From positions 1-64,000 of the forward strand of contig CAJXNO010000001.1 in assembly GCA_913057205.1 (NCBI GenBank): a DNA stretch of 64,000 nt. Reading direction: 5' to 3'. A program made the position numbers and the translations under genes. Shown piece by piece: positions 19,105 to 27,838 of this stretch (within the stretch, counting starts at the first letter, position 1; each line of letters begins with the position of its first letter). The notes under the pieces were generated by a model. The model ran no database searches. It worked only from the letters and a program-made list of their open reading frames with translations, and was not told where the DNA came from. The DNA comes from an uncultured Flavobacteriales bacterium (GTDB lineage: Bacteria; Bacteroidota; Bacteroidia; Flavobacteriales_G; Salibacteraceae).

Positions 19105-20355
19105 ATGAAACACGTTCTACCCTTGCTCTTAGCAGCATTCGTCTCTTATTCAAGCCTTGCGCAAACAAAAGACTCCGTGATGATCGGAGCCGGCTACAGC
19201 GATCATGTCTGGTACAGCCTGGAAACAGGTGAAGTAGCCAGATCAGCCAAAGACCGCTGGGACTTCGCCTTTTCCGTCTCAGGATTCGGTAGCTCCATTC
19301 TGTTGAATCACTTGAATGACAACAAGCTTTATGTCTATCCCAACGGCGATACCGCCTCATGGACTACGCTGGACACCAACGGTATCAGTACTTGGAGCCA
19401 GCTTTACAACAGCGATACATCTTGGAACTATGGAGCGTTCAACGCCAATACAGACCGAGATAACGACTTCGACCTCGGTTGGGGCGTGTACAACATGATC
19501 ACTCATCAAGTGGTTGGTGACAGCCTTTTTGTTCTTCAACAGGGCAACGCATTCAAGAAGATATGGATCAAAGGCTTAGCCGGAGGCGTCTACACCGTGA
19601 AGTTGGCCAACCTTGATGGAAGCCAAGAAGTGGATGTTGCCATCAATAAAGCGGATTATGGTCAACGCAACTTCGTTTACTACTCCGTATCAGCCAACGA
19701 GATCCGTAACCTTGAGCCACTCAATGATGCTTGGGACGTAAAATTCACCCAATACACCACCATCATTCCGAGCTTCGGGGGTTATCCAGCGAGCGGCGTC
19801 TTGCAGAATGGTAACGTTACTACGGCTCAGGTTTCAGAAGTTGGAGACCCACTGAATTTTGACGACCATGAGCGCCAGGAGTTCTCTACAGAGATCAATA
19901 CCATCGGCCACGACTGGAAATCATTCGACTTCGCCACCAACCAGTGGTCGATCGATGACAGCACGGTCTACTTCGTACGTGCTCGGAATGGAGCTTTGTG
20001 GCGCTTGGTCTTTACTGACTTCGGGGGCAGCGCAACGGGAAAATATGTATTCCAAAAGGAGCTGATCGAAGAGGCGAGTGAGCTTCCACAGGGCGTTGAA
20101 GCACCTTCTAAGGCATCGCTCCAGATCTACCCGAATCCGAGCAATCAAGGTTGGGCCAATCTTTTGTATGCTTCCAATGCTCCTGTTCAACTCACGATTC
20201 ACGACCTGCAGGGAAGGGTGGTGTACAGCGCGCAGCAAGGTGCCGCCGTGCTTGGACAAATACAGCTCTCAACACAAGCCTGGTCTGCCGGCATGTATAT
20301 CGTACGCATGGAGAGCAGCGGAGCAACACAAACCCAAAAACTGATCATAAACTAA
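19105..20355 (+). CDS. HmuY-like haem-binding protein with T9SS type A sorting domain
   Basis: 416 residues. Signal peptide MKHVLPLLLAAFVSYSSLAQ, then a HmuY-family domain. The family hallmarks are YSDHVWYSLETGEV, RWDFAFSVSGF, WDVKFTQYTT followed by the YPASGVLQN turn, and the closing YFVRARNGALWRLVFTDF. The C-terminal 75 residues (LQIYPNPSNQG, GRVVYS, AGMYIVRM, KLIIN) are a typical T9SS type A sorting domain, so the protein is probably exported to the surface or medium. HmuY proteins capture haem for TonB-dependent receptors. First gene of a five-gene unit ending in a second HmuY-like protein. Confidence 0.88.
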   Translation: MKHVLPLLLAAFVSYSSLAQTKDSVMIGAGYSDHVWYSLETGEVARSAKDRWDFAFSVSGFGSSILLNHLNDNKLYVYPNGDTASWTTLDTNGISTWSQLYNSDTSWNYGAFNANTDRDNDFDLGWGVYNMITHQVVGDSLFVLQQGNAFKKIWIKGLAGGVYTVKLANLDGSQEVDVAINKADYGQRNFVYYSVSANEIRNLEPLNDAWDVKFTQYTTIIPSFGGYPASGVLQNGNVTTAQVSEVGDPLNFDDHERQEFSTEINTIGHDWKSFDFATNQWSIDDSTVYFVRARNGALWRLVFTDFGGSATGKYVFQKELIEEASELPQGVEAPSKASLQIYPNPSNQGWANLLYASNAPVQLTIHDLQGRVVYSAQQGAAVLGQIQLSTQAWSAGMYIVRMESSGATQTQKLIIN

Positions 20356-20373
20356 CATGACGAAGACTCCCTG

Positions 20374-20389
20374 CCCAGCTTCGGTTGGG
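20374..20389 (+). other. UUCG-capped hairpin between HmuY-like gene and DUF6607 gene
   Basis: CCCAGC-TTCG-GTTGGG forms a 6-bp stem with the very stable UUCG tetraloop, in the 66-bp gap of the operon. There is no T-run, so it may be a processing or stability element rather than a terminator. Confidence 0.4.
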
Positions 20390-20421
20390 TGGGGTTTACT
20401 TTCTCCTTAAACCAATACGAC

Positions 20422-21369
20422 ATGAAAACAAAAAACACCCTCGCCATCGCTGTCGCACTCGTCTTTTCTGCCGTGAGCATGGCCCAAGACAAAGCTGCAG
20501 ACGTGGAAGCCATCAAGGCGATGTGCGGCTGCTATGCAATCACCTTTGATTATGCAGAAACCTTTTCACCAGACACCAATTACCAACTCAAAGACTCCTA
20601 TCATGCCAAGGCAGATGCAGAGTGGGTGTTTATAGAAGAGGAAAGCGAAGACGAACTTGTCCTTCAACACCTGTTGGTGATCGGTGATACCATGGTGATT
20701 AAGCACTGGCGTCAAGACTGGATCTATGAGAACACCGATTTCCACCATTTTGACAAGAACAAGACGTGGAACTACGTAGCAGCGACACCTGAGTCGGTGA
20801 AAGGTCAGTGGACACAAAAGGTCTATCAGGTAGATGACAGTCCACGCTACGAAGGATCTGCCTCATGGGTACACGTAGACGGCAGACACTATTGGGAAAG
20901 TATCACAGATGCCCCTCTACCTCGACGCGAGTTCACCAAGCGCTCAGACTACGATGTGATGAAGCGCCGCAACCGTCACGAGATCACGAACTACGGTTGG
21001 GTGCATGAGCAAGACAATGAAAAACTTGTGCGTGAGCAGGGAGGCGACCGTTTGATCGCAGAAGAGAAGGGGTGGAATAAGTACACCAAGGTAGATGAGT
21101 CGAAATGTCAAGCAGCCAAAGATTGGTGGCAAGAGCACAAGGATTATTGGGCATTGGTACGTGCGGAATGGGATGCGGTCTTCGCCCAAAAGGAAAGTTT
21201 GTCCTTGGCGAGTACGGTGAATGACCAGAAGCTTTTTCAAGCCCTCTTTGCTTTGGGTGACGAAGCGAAGGAGAGTGCCAAGAAAAACCCTGAGGCCGTG
21301 CGCAAGGAGATCGCGGCTACCATTAGTAGCTTCCAATCTGCCGCTGCAACCACAGGAATGACAGAGTAG
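20422..21369 (+). CDS. DUF6607 family secreted protein
   Basis: 315 residues with a signal peptide (MKTKNTLAIAVALVFSAVSMAQ, cleaved after AQ). The mature protein is rich in aromatic and charged residues (HWRQDWIYENTDFHHFD, WNYVAATPESVKGQWTQKVYQ in parts), with a helical, Lys-rich C-terminal third. I recognise it as DUF6607-like, a family of unknown function; the match is from memory and not certain. Its position between a HmuY-like gene and a TonB-dependent receptor argues for a periplasmic role in haem uptake or handling. The start was chosen for the signal peptide; an upstream in-frame ATG adds 11 residues. Confidence 0.75.
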   Translation: MKTKNTLAIAVALVFSAVSMAQDKAADVEAIKAMCGCYAITFDYAETFSPDTNYQLKDSYHAKADAEWVFIEEESEDELVLQHLLVIGDTMVIKHWRQDWIYENTDFHHFDKNKTWNYVAATPESVKGQWTQKVYQVDDSPRYEGSASWVHVDGRHYWESITDAPLPRREFTKRSDYDVMKRRNRHEITNYGWVHEQDNEKLVREQGGDRLIAEEKGWNKYTKVDESKCQAAKDWWQEHKDYWALVRAEWDAVFAQKESLSLASTVNDQKLFQALFALGDEAKESAKKNPEAVRKEIAATISSFQSAAATTGMTE

Positions 21370-21400
21370 GGTCTCATAGGTTATGAGGTAATGACCCTGA

Positions 21401-21426
21401 GAGAGCGGCATTCGCCGCTCTCTTTT
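21401..21426 (+). terminator. Rho-independent terminator inside the haem operon
   Basis: Perfect 9-bp stem GAGAGCGGC / GCCGCTCTC with an ATTC loop, followed by TTTT, between the DUF6607 gene and the four-TM gene. It should reduce or end transcription, so the distal receptor genes may need read-through or a second promoter. Confidence 0.75.
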
Positions 21427-21440
21427 AAATCAACGCAAGA

Positions 21441-21872
21441 ATGGAAAAGCATCAAATAAGAGTGATTGTATTGTGGGTGGTATGCTTGATCGGAATGATC
21501 TTGCATTTCAACTATCACGTCAGCAAGATCTTCTATGGCATCAACGTAGTTCGTCCCGGCGCTACCGGAGAGATCTCTGCTATGGCGCATGTCATGAAGA
21601 GTGTTTACTACCATCTGCCCATGATCTTCATCGTGGCGCAGTTGTATTTCACCGCAGCTTGGTTTCGTTTGACCATGTTTGGTATCAGCATCATCTACAG
21701 TTTCTCTCACGTATTGCACGTGGTCGATGAGGTCACCAAGCCCGTCTTGGACTGGTCGCAAATACCCTTGTTGAGCCTGGTATTGATCTTCAGTCTGCTT
21801 CTCAATTGGAGTTCATGGATGTACTACAGGGCAGCAGTGCCAGCTAAGCGTACAACAGCACAATTAGCGTGA
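21441..21872 (+). CDS. Small integral membrane protein (four TM) in haem-uptake operon
   Basis: 143 residues with four predicted transmembrane segments: about 8-24 (VIVLWVVCLIGMILHF), 56-74 (YYHLPMIFIVAQLYFTAAWF), 77-93 and 105-124. Several conserved-looking histidines (HFNYHV, AHVMKSVYYH, SHVLHVVDE) lie in or near the membrane and could bind haem or metal; that is inference. I do not recognise a named family. The stop overlaps the GTG start of the receptor gene, so it is co-translated with it. Confidence 0.75.
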   Translation: MEKHQIRVIVLWVVCLIGMILHFNYHVSKIFYGINVVRPGATGEISAMAHVMKSVYYHLPMIFIVAQLYFTAAWFRLTMFGISIIYSFSHVLHVVDEVTKPVLDWSQIPLLSLVLIFSLLLNWSSWMYYRAAVPAKRTTAQLA

Positions 21873-24127
21873 GGCCCTCGTTCTACATAGCGCTAGTGGC
21901 AGGCTTGTTTTCTTTCTTTTCCTCAACGGCCCAGGTAGCGGTGCGCATCATCGATGAGGAAGAACGGAATCCATTGGCCTTTGCTCATGTGCTTCGCTAC
22001 GACCTGACAGGTAAGCGCGTTGAAGCATTCGTCACCAACGCTTCTGGAGAGGTCATGATTCAAGAACGACCATCGCGCAGTAATCCGTTGATCATCGAGT
22101 TGAAGTACTTGGGGTATGAGACCCAACGAGATACGCTGGTTAGCAATAACGCGGTGACCTATATGCTTGCACCCTCTGACATCTACCTGAATGAGGTGGT
22201 GATCACTGCTCAATACGGTCAGGCTTCCGCCGAGCAGTCGGTGCACAAGGTGAAGGTCATCGATGAGCAGAAGATCCAGAAGATGGCAGCGGTGAACCTG
22301 GAGGATGTACTGACCAACGAGGTCAACATCCGTATTTCACAGGATGCCGTGCTTGGGAGTGGGGTGAGCATGCAGGGCTTGAGCGGACAGAACGTCAAGA
22401 TCATGATCGATGGGGTGCCTGTGATCGGTCGACAGAACGGCAACATAGACCTCAGACAGATCAACTTGAACGATGTGGAGCGAATCGAGATCATCGAGGG
22501 TCCGCTTAGTGTGAACTATGGAACGGATGCTTTGGCCGGGACCATCAACATCATCACCAAGAAAACATCCAGCGACAAGACTTCCCTTCAAGTGAGTTCT
22601 TACAATGAAACGGTGGGGCGCTACAACCTGAATGCGTCGTTGAATCAACAGATCGGACCGCTACGCGCATCGCTCAGTGGAGGTAGGAATTTCTTCAACG
22701 GATGGGCTCCAAACGATCGGATAGAACCCAACAGTGAGCAGCCGGTCGCAGATACCACCCGCGTGAAGCCTTGGGATCCCAGGATGCAATACTTCGGTCG
22801 GGCTCAATTGAGCCTGGTTCAAACCAAACACCGCTTTACCTGGCGTTCCGAGCTCTTCGATGAGCGCATCGATAACCGAGGTATGCCACGAGCCCCCTAT
22901 TTTGAGCAAGCCTTTGACGATGTCTACATCACCCGTAGAAGCGATCACGCCCTCAGTGTCAGTGGACAGTTCAGCACTGCCTTAAGCTATCAAGCCGTAG
23001 CAGGTTACAACACCTTCGAGCGCATCAGCAACACCTACCGCACCGACCTTACTACCTTGGAACGCCAACTCACTACCGTGCCTGGCGATCAAGATACCGC
23101 ACTGGCGCAGCAGTGGATGAGTAGGGCAAGCCTCGTACACACCTTGATCCCCACCCAATTGACTTGGGAGATTGGTTATGACGTGAACAGAGAAACAGCT
23201 GTGGGTGCACGCATTGAAGACGGGCGTCAAGTCATGGGCGACTACGCTGCTTTTGCTACGGCAGAATGGAGTCCGAATGAGCATTTTACCCTTCGTCCGG
23301 GATTGCGCTATGCCTACAACACCGCATATGATGCTCCGCTGACACCTTCCCTCAACATACGATATGCAATCAAAGACTGGGTGATTCGCTCCTCCTATGC
23401 ACGGGGTTTTCGAGCACCCGGCTTGAAAGAGCTGTATTTCACTTTTGTAGACATCAACCATAATATCGTTGGTAATACGGCCCTTGAGGCGGAGTACAGC
23501 CACAACTTCAACGCATCAGCCAAGTACAAGCATCTTTTCAAGCAAACCTTGGTGCAATGGGAAGCTTCCGGGTTTTACAACAGCATCGAGAACCAGATTA
23601 CCCTTGGATTAGTGGATCAAGCCACCCAAGAATACAGCTACATTAATGTAGGTCGCACACAAACCATGGGGTTGAATACAAGCGCCGGGCTGGTGCTCGA
23701 GCATTTAAAGTGGAACGCTGCCGTTGCGCTCATCGGCTTGCGCAATGCCTTTGCGGTGGAGGAAGAGGTGGGGTTTTCCTACTATCCTGAGGTGACCTCC
23801 AACCTTACCTACACGTGGCAGCGCACGGGCCTTGAAGCCTCCTTGTTCTACAAGTACCAAGGTAGGCTCCCACAGGTGCAGCTGGATGCAAATGGAGAGC
23901 CCTTCACAGGCTTCATAGATGCTTACCACACCCTTGATGCGAACCTGGCACGCGACCTGATGGATGATCGTTTTCGCTTGAGCCTTGGTGCCAAGAACCT
24001 GTTTAATGTGCAGAATGTTGCCATGCTCGGTGCAGGAGGCGGCGCGCATGGGGGAGGTGGCAATGCGGCGTTGGTAGGAATGGGACGTATTTACTTCCTA
24101 AAGCTTGATTTCAAATGGACACGATGA
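21869..24127 (+). CDS. TonB-dependent outer-membrane receptor, probably for haem
   Basis: 752-residue receptor, starting at GTG inside the previous stop. Signal peptide to about residue 22, a carboxypeptidase-regulatory-like domain (about 23-105, ending YLNEVVITA), plug domain (about 120-230, with MIDGVPVIGRQNG, IEIIEGPLSVNYGTDALAGTINIIT, quoted in parts) and a 22-strand-type barrel. HmuR-like features near the barrel are SYARGFRAPGLKELYF and HNIVGNTALEAEYSHNF. It should import a TonB-energised ligand; flanking HmuY-like genes point to haem. The stop overlaps the next start. Confidence 0.9.
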   Translation: MRPSFYIALVAGLFSFFSSTAQVAVRIIDEEERNPLAFAHVLRYDLTGKRVEAFVTNASGEVMIQERPSRSNPLIIELKYLGYETQRDTLVSNNAVTYMLAPSDIYLNEVVITAQYGQASAEQSVHKVKVIDEQKIQKMAAVNLEDVLTNEVNIRISQDAVLGSGVSMQGLSGQNVKIMIDGVPVIGRQNGNIDLRQINLNDVERIEIIEGPLSVNYGTDALAGTINIITKKTSSDKTSLQVSSYNETVGRYNLNASLNQQIGPLRASLSGGRNFFNGWAPNDRIEPNSEQPVADTTRVKPWDPRMQYFGRAQLSLVQTKHRFTWRSELFDERIDNRGMPRAPYFEQAFDDVYITRRSDHALSVSGQFSTALSYQAVAGYNTFERISNTYRTDLTTLERQLTTVPGDQDTALAQQWMSRASLVHTLIPTQLTWEIGYDVNRETAVGARIEDGRQVMGDYAAFATAEWSPNEHFTLRPGLRYAYNTAYDAPLTPSLNIRYAIKDWVIRSSYARGFRAPGLKELYFTFVDINHNIVGNTALEAEYSHNFNASAKYKHLFKQTLVQWEASGFYNSIENQITLGLVDQATQEYSYINVGRTQTMGLNTSAGLVLEHLKWNAAVALIGLRNAFAVEEEVGFSYYPEVTSNLTYTWQRTGLEASLFYKYQGRLPQVQLDANGEPFTGFIDAYHTLDANLARDLMDDRFRLSLGAKNLFNVQNVAMLGAGGGAHGGGGNAALVGMGRIYFLKLDFKWTR

Positions 24128-25104
24128 GGACGAGGCTTTGCAGCTTTTGGAGGGGACTCGTGCTTGGACCGGTCTTCCTGTTGCTTTTGGCATGCGAGAA
24201 GGAGGAGCTTCCGGTTAAGCCCTATGACCGCGGAGATGCGGAAGAGATGGTGATCCCAATCGGGGTAGATTATAGCGACCAGGTTTGGTTTGACTTGGGC
24301 ACGAAGAGCATAGTTGCTACCAACGAAAAACTATCCTGGGATTTTGCCTTTGATTGCCGAGACTCGCTGCACTACATCTACCTGAACACTTCGCTTGCGA
24401 TGATGGCAGCGCCCACCGGACAAACGGAGTTTGATGCTCCGATCGACGAGGCATCCTTGCGTTTTCGTCCCGATCATTCCTCTGGTTCCTTGGATAGCCT
24501 AGCCTTGGGAACGTGGTGGCGCACCGAGGAGGTGTTTGTCCTGGACTTGGGTTTCCGGTTGAACGGGAATATACGGGGTAAGCGGAAGGTGCAGTTTTTT
24601 CTCGAAGGTGATGTGCTTCGCTTCGTAATTGCTGATCTCGATGGATCCAACCGTCAAGAAGGTCAACTGGAGAAGCAGTCGGGATATGGCAAGGTGGCCT
24701 ACTCGTTAAGGGATGCTTCACCCGTTCAGATCGAACCAGGCGAGGACGATTATGACCTAGTGTTCACCCAGTACACCTACGCCTTCTATAATCCATATAC
24801 GCCATACTTGGTCACCGGAGTGCTCAATAACCCGAGGCTTCAAGGCAGTGCCGAGATCAACCATAAGCCCTTTGATGAAGTGAGTTTAGAAGACGCCATG
24901 GCGGTTGAGATGAGGGATAGTTTGGACCTGATTGGCTATGATTGGAAGGTGTATGACTTCGATCAAGGCAGCTATACGATCTTTTCGGATAAGGTCTACA
25001 TCGTTCGCGACCATGAAGGGTTCTATTACAAGCTTCACTTTCTTGATTTCTACAATGAACAAGGAGAACGCGGCTACCCATCCTTGCGCATTCAGCAACT
25101 CTAA
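24124..25104 (+). CDS. HmuY-like lipoprotein
   Basis: 326 residues. The lipobox LLLLACEKEE near residue 24 marks it as a lipoprotein. The HmuY-family pattern is clear: VDYSDQVWFDLGTKSIV, SWDFAFDC, YDLVFTQYTY then YLVTGVLNN, and VYIVRDHEGFYYKLHFLDF. It is a diverged paralogue of the first gene of the operon but membrane-anchored and without a T9SS domain. The start at the ATGA overlap with the receptor is preferred; an in-frame ATG 9 bp upstream is possible. Likely the surface-anchored haem-binding partner of the receptor. Confidence 0.85.
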   Translation: MRTRLCSFWRGLVLGPVFLLLLACEKEELPVKPYDRGDAEEMVIPIGVDYSDQVWFDLGTKSIVATNEKLSWDFAFDCRDSLHYIYLNTSLAMMAAPTGQTEFDAPIDEASLRFRPDHSSGSLDSLALGTWWRTEEVFVLDLGFRLNGNIRGKRKVQFFLEGDVLRFVIADLDGSNRQEGQLEKQSGYGKVAYSLRDASPVQIEPGEDDYDLVFTQYTYAFYNPYTPYLVTGVLNNPRLQGSAEINHKPFDEVSLEDAMAVEMRDSLDLIGYDWKVYDFDQGSYTIFSDKVYIVRDHEGFYYKLHFLDFYNEQGERGYPSLRIQQL

Positions 25105-25145
25105 TACGTGGTGGTGGAGCAGAGAGGATTTCCTATCTCTGTAGG

Positions 25146-26582
25146 ATGAATCGCTCCTACTGGGCCTTGCTCATCCTACTCCTTACCGCAGTGCTCTTGC
25201 GCCTGCCCATGATTTTGGGTGACCATTTTGTGCTGGATGGCGATGAAGCGATTGTGGCACTGATGAGCCTGGAAGCGCTTGAGGAAGGTGTTTGGCGACC
25301 GCTTTTTTGGGGCCAGAACTACGGCTTCGTCTTGCCAGAGATGCTCACCACCGTTCCATTCATTGCGGCGTTTGGGTTGAACGCCTTTACCACCAAACTT
25401 CCCATGTTACTGTGGTTTCTGCTTGGTGCAGTAGCCATTTTCGGGACACTTGAACGCTTCACTTCGTCCACACCCCGCCTTCTGCTTACGCTGTTAGTTT
25501 TGCTAGCGCCAACTTGGCTCCTTTGGTCGGTGCGCTTGCGTGGAGGATATGTTCCGGCTTTTGCAGTGGCTCATCTCGCCATTTACTTATCCGTCGTCAG
25601 CGATGAAATGCGGCCCACAAGGGGTTCCTTGATCGGTGTACTGCTGGGTTTAACATTCGTGCTACAAGCGATTTGGTTTCCGGGTGCGGTGTGCTTTGCG
25701 TTGGTTGCTTGGTGGCGAACAGGAAGGGATGTGCGGTCCATACTGGCAGCCACAGTTTCCATGGTGATTCCTTACTTGGCGCTCCTGCCTTTTCAAGTGG
25801 ACGCCCCCTTTCACCAACCACCATTCTTTCAGTTCGATGCAGATGTGATTGCGTTCAATACTTCGGTTTACGTGAGTTACCTAGAACGCGGTATGCAAGG
25901 CCTGCACCTACATGGCAGAGCATTCCGTGAGTTGGTCAGTGCCAACATCTTTTCGATCGGGTTTTTGTTGCTAACGCTGGTGGTGCTAGGAGTAGGGTTA
26001 CGTCGTCTCCTTTCCGGAAAGAAGCTAGGATACTTGGTTGCTGCCATTGCAGCGATCCTCGGCTTATTGCTGTGGTCTTTCTTTCTAGGCAGCGCCGCAC
26101 CGCGCTATGCGCTTCCGATGTTCGGTTACGTCATCTTAGCGCTTGGAATGCTCTGGCCGAAACAGGGTGGCAGTTGGTTAACCCTTGTCTTGCTGGGATT
26201 CATTGGCTTGGGTGTGCATACGCTGATCAATGGTCATGAGGTAAAGTATGAGGACAATACCCGCAGTGCAACCCACGAGCTCATCCGTATGCTGGAAGAA
26301 GAGGAGGTTGAATTGATCTTTACAGAGAACTACCTGCTCCAGTGGCAGCTGATGTACTATGCAGATGGAAAGATACTGGCTCGTTCGTTGACGCGCTTTG
26401 ATCGGCGTCCAGACCGCATGGAAAAGGCAGAAGAGATCTATGCAAATCGAAGCAACCGAACGGCGCTGGTTGATTTTAGGAAGGACGCAAGATTTGATCC
26501 AGATTGGTTGAACCGAGAGTTCTGCGTGCGCATCGCTCCTACGGAAGCATTCCTGCAAGAGCGAGGCTTCAGGGAATTCTAA
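25146..26582 (+). CDS. GT-C type membrane glycosyltransferase (ArnT/PMT-like)
   Basis: 478 residues with about ten transmembrane helices. The first extracytoplasmic loop holds the acidic motif LDGDEAIVAL, the site of the catalytic Asp in GT39/GT83-like enzymes that use polyprenyl-phosphate sugars. A soluble C-terminal part of about 100 residues follows. Substrate cannot be told. It begins 41 bp after the HmuY-like lipoprotein gene; a TATCTCTG box 4 nt before its ATG is one mismatch from the -7 consensus, so it may have its own promoter. Confidence 0.75.
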   Translation: MNRSYWALLILLLTAVLLRLPMILGDHFVLDGDEAIVALMSLEALEEGVWRPLFWGQNYGFVLPEMLTTVPFIAAFGLNAFTTKLPMLLWFLLGAVAIFGTLERFTSSTPRLLLTLLVLLAPTWLLWSVRLRGGYVPAFAVAHLAIYLSVVSDEMRPTRGSLIGVLLGLTFVLQAIWFPGAVCFALVAWWRTGRDVRSILAATVSMVIPYLALLPFQVDAPFHQPPFFQFDADVIAFNTSVYVSYLERGMQGLHLHGRAFRELVSANIFSIGFLLLTLVVLGVGLRRLLSGKKLGYLVAAIAAILGLLLWSFFLGSAAPRYALPMFGYVILALGMLWPKQGGSWLTLVLLGFIGLGVHTLINGHEVKYEDNTRSATHELIRMLEEEEVELIFTENYLLQWQLMYYADGKILARSLTRFDRRPDRMEKAEEIYANRSNRTALVDFRKDARFDPDWLNREFCVRIAPTEAFLQERGFREF

Positions 26583-26585
26583 AAG

Positions 26586-27149
26586 CTACTTGTTGTTGTA
26601 GAAATTCATCGTCCGCTCCAAGCCGATGGTAGGAAAGGCCAACAATGCTTCTTCCACGACCTTCAGGCGTTCCGGCATTTGTTCCGCTTCTTCCGCTTCC
26701 CACGGTGCTAAGACATATTGAACTTGCTGTCCAGGGTGGAAGTCGCTGCCAACACCAAACCGAAGACGCGGATATTTCTGCGTTCCAATAAGCTCCTCAA
26801 TGTTTCTCAAGCCGTTATGTCCGCCGTGACTCCCCTTAGCCCGAATGCGGATCTTTCCAAAAGGCAGCGCGATGTCATCCGTAATGATCATGGTACGTTC
26901 TATCGGAACCTTTTCTTGTTGCATCCAATAGTTCACCGCCTTGCCGCTGAGGTTCATGTAGGTCATCGGCTTGATCAAGACCAGGGTTCTCCCCTTGTGC
27001 TTGACCTCGGCACGATCACCGTAACGGGCGGGGCTAAAAACAACATTGGACGCTCCGGCAAGAGCGTCCAATGCTTTGAATCCTATGTTGTGTCGGGTCT
27101 CGGCGTATTCTGCGCCAGGGTTTCCGAGTCCAACGATTAAATACTTCAT
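26586..27149 (-). CDS. pth: Peptidyl-tRNA hydrolase
   Basis: Releases tRNA from prematurely dropped peptidyl-tRNA. 187 residues. The N-terminus MKYLIVGLGNPGAEYAETRH places the family Asn10 and catalytic His20; TYMNLSG and DDIALPFGKIR, with the catalytic Asp, follow, plus KGSHGGHNGLRNIEE. Converges with the glycosyltransferase gene with only 3 bp between them. It lies just downstream of rplY, a common pairing. Confidence 0.97.
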   Translation of the reverse strand: MKYLIVGLGNPGAEYAETRHNIGFKALDALAGASNVVFSPARYGDRAEVKHKGRTLVLIKPMTYMNLSGKAVNYWMQQEKVPIERTMIITDDIALPFGKIRIRAKGSHGGHNGLRNIEELIGTQKYPRLRFGVGSDFHPGQQVQYVLAPWEAEEAEQMPERLKVVEEALLAFPTIGLERTMNFYNNK

Positions 27150-27172
27150 AGAAGTAAGGAGGCGTTAAGGAG

Positions 27173-27820
27173 TTATCCTTCTGCTGGTGCTTCGGCTCCT
27201 TCCTCGCCGCCTTCAGCAGCAGACTCTTCGCCTTCAGCTCCCTCTTCTGCTTCTTCCGCTTCTTCGTCGGCAATTGCCTTACGAGAAGTTTTAATCGCAA
27301 CAACCACGCGGTTAGCTGCTTCCAGCATCTCCACGCCTGCGATGTTCAGATCGCCTACCTTGATGGTATGTCCGATACGCATCTTTGAGATGTCGATGGT
27401 AATGGTATCTGGAAGATCGTCTACCATACCTTTCACGTAAAGCATTTTCGCGTTACGACGGAGCACACCACCGTTTCGAACACCGATCGCGTTTCCGGTC
27501 AATACTACCGGAAGCTTCAAGGAGATCGCTTTACCAGGAACCACCTCTACAAAATCCATGTGCAAGAGGTTGTCCTTTACAGGGTGAAACTGTGCGTCGC
27601 GACGAACAGCTTGAACCTTTGTGTCGCCAAGGACCAAGTTGATCAAGAACACGTCTGGCGTGTAGATGATCTTGTCTAATTCGCGTTCGTCTGCGTAAAA
27701 GTGGAGGTTCTCACTACCACCATAAACAACGCAAGGAACCATGCCTTCTCTACGCAGCTGCTTGGCGTCTTGACTGCCTACAGCCTCTCGTAGATGTCCA
27801 CTGATTTCAATCGTTTTCAT
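27173..27820 (-). CDS. rplY: 50S ribosomal protein L25/general stress protein Ctc
   Basis: 215-residue CTC-type L25 that binds 5S rRNA. The N-terminal L25 domain (about 1-92) includes LREAVGSQDAKQLRREGMVPCVVYGG; a beta-rich TL5 domain follows to about residue 180. The last 30 residues are a very acidic Glu/Ala/Gly tail, as in many Bacteroidota homologues. Lies between prs and pth on the same strand with short gaps, so probably co-transcribed. Confidence 0.95.
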   Translation of the reverse strand: MKTIEISGHLREAVGSQDAKQLRREGMVPCVVYGGSENLHFYADERELDKIIYTPDVFLINLVLGDTKVQAVRRDAQFHPVKDNLLHMDFVEVVPGKAISLKLPVVLTGNAIGVRNGGVLRRNAKMLYVKGMVDDLPDTITIDISKMRIGHTIKVGDLNIAGVEMLEAANRVVVAIKTSRKAIADEEAEEAEEGAEGEESAAEGGEEGAEAPAEG

Positions 27821-27838
27821 GTTTGATTATATAGTTGA

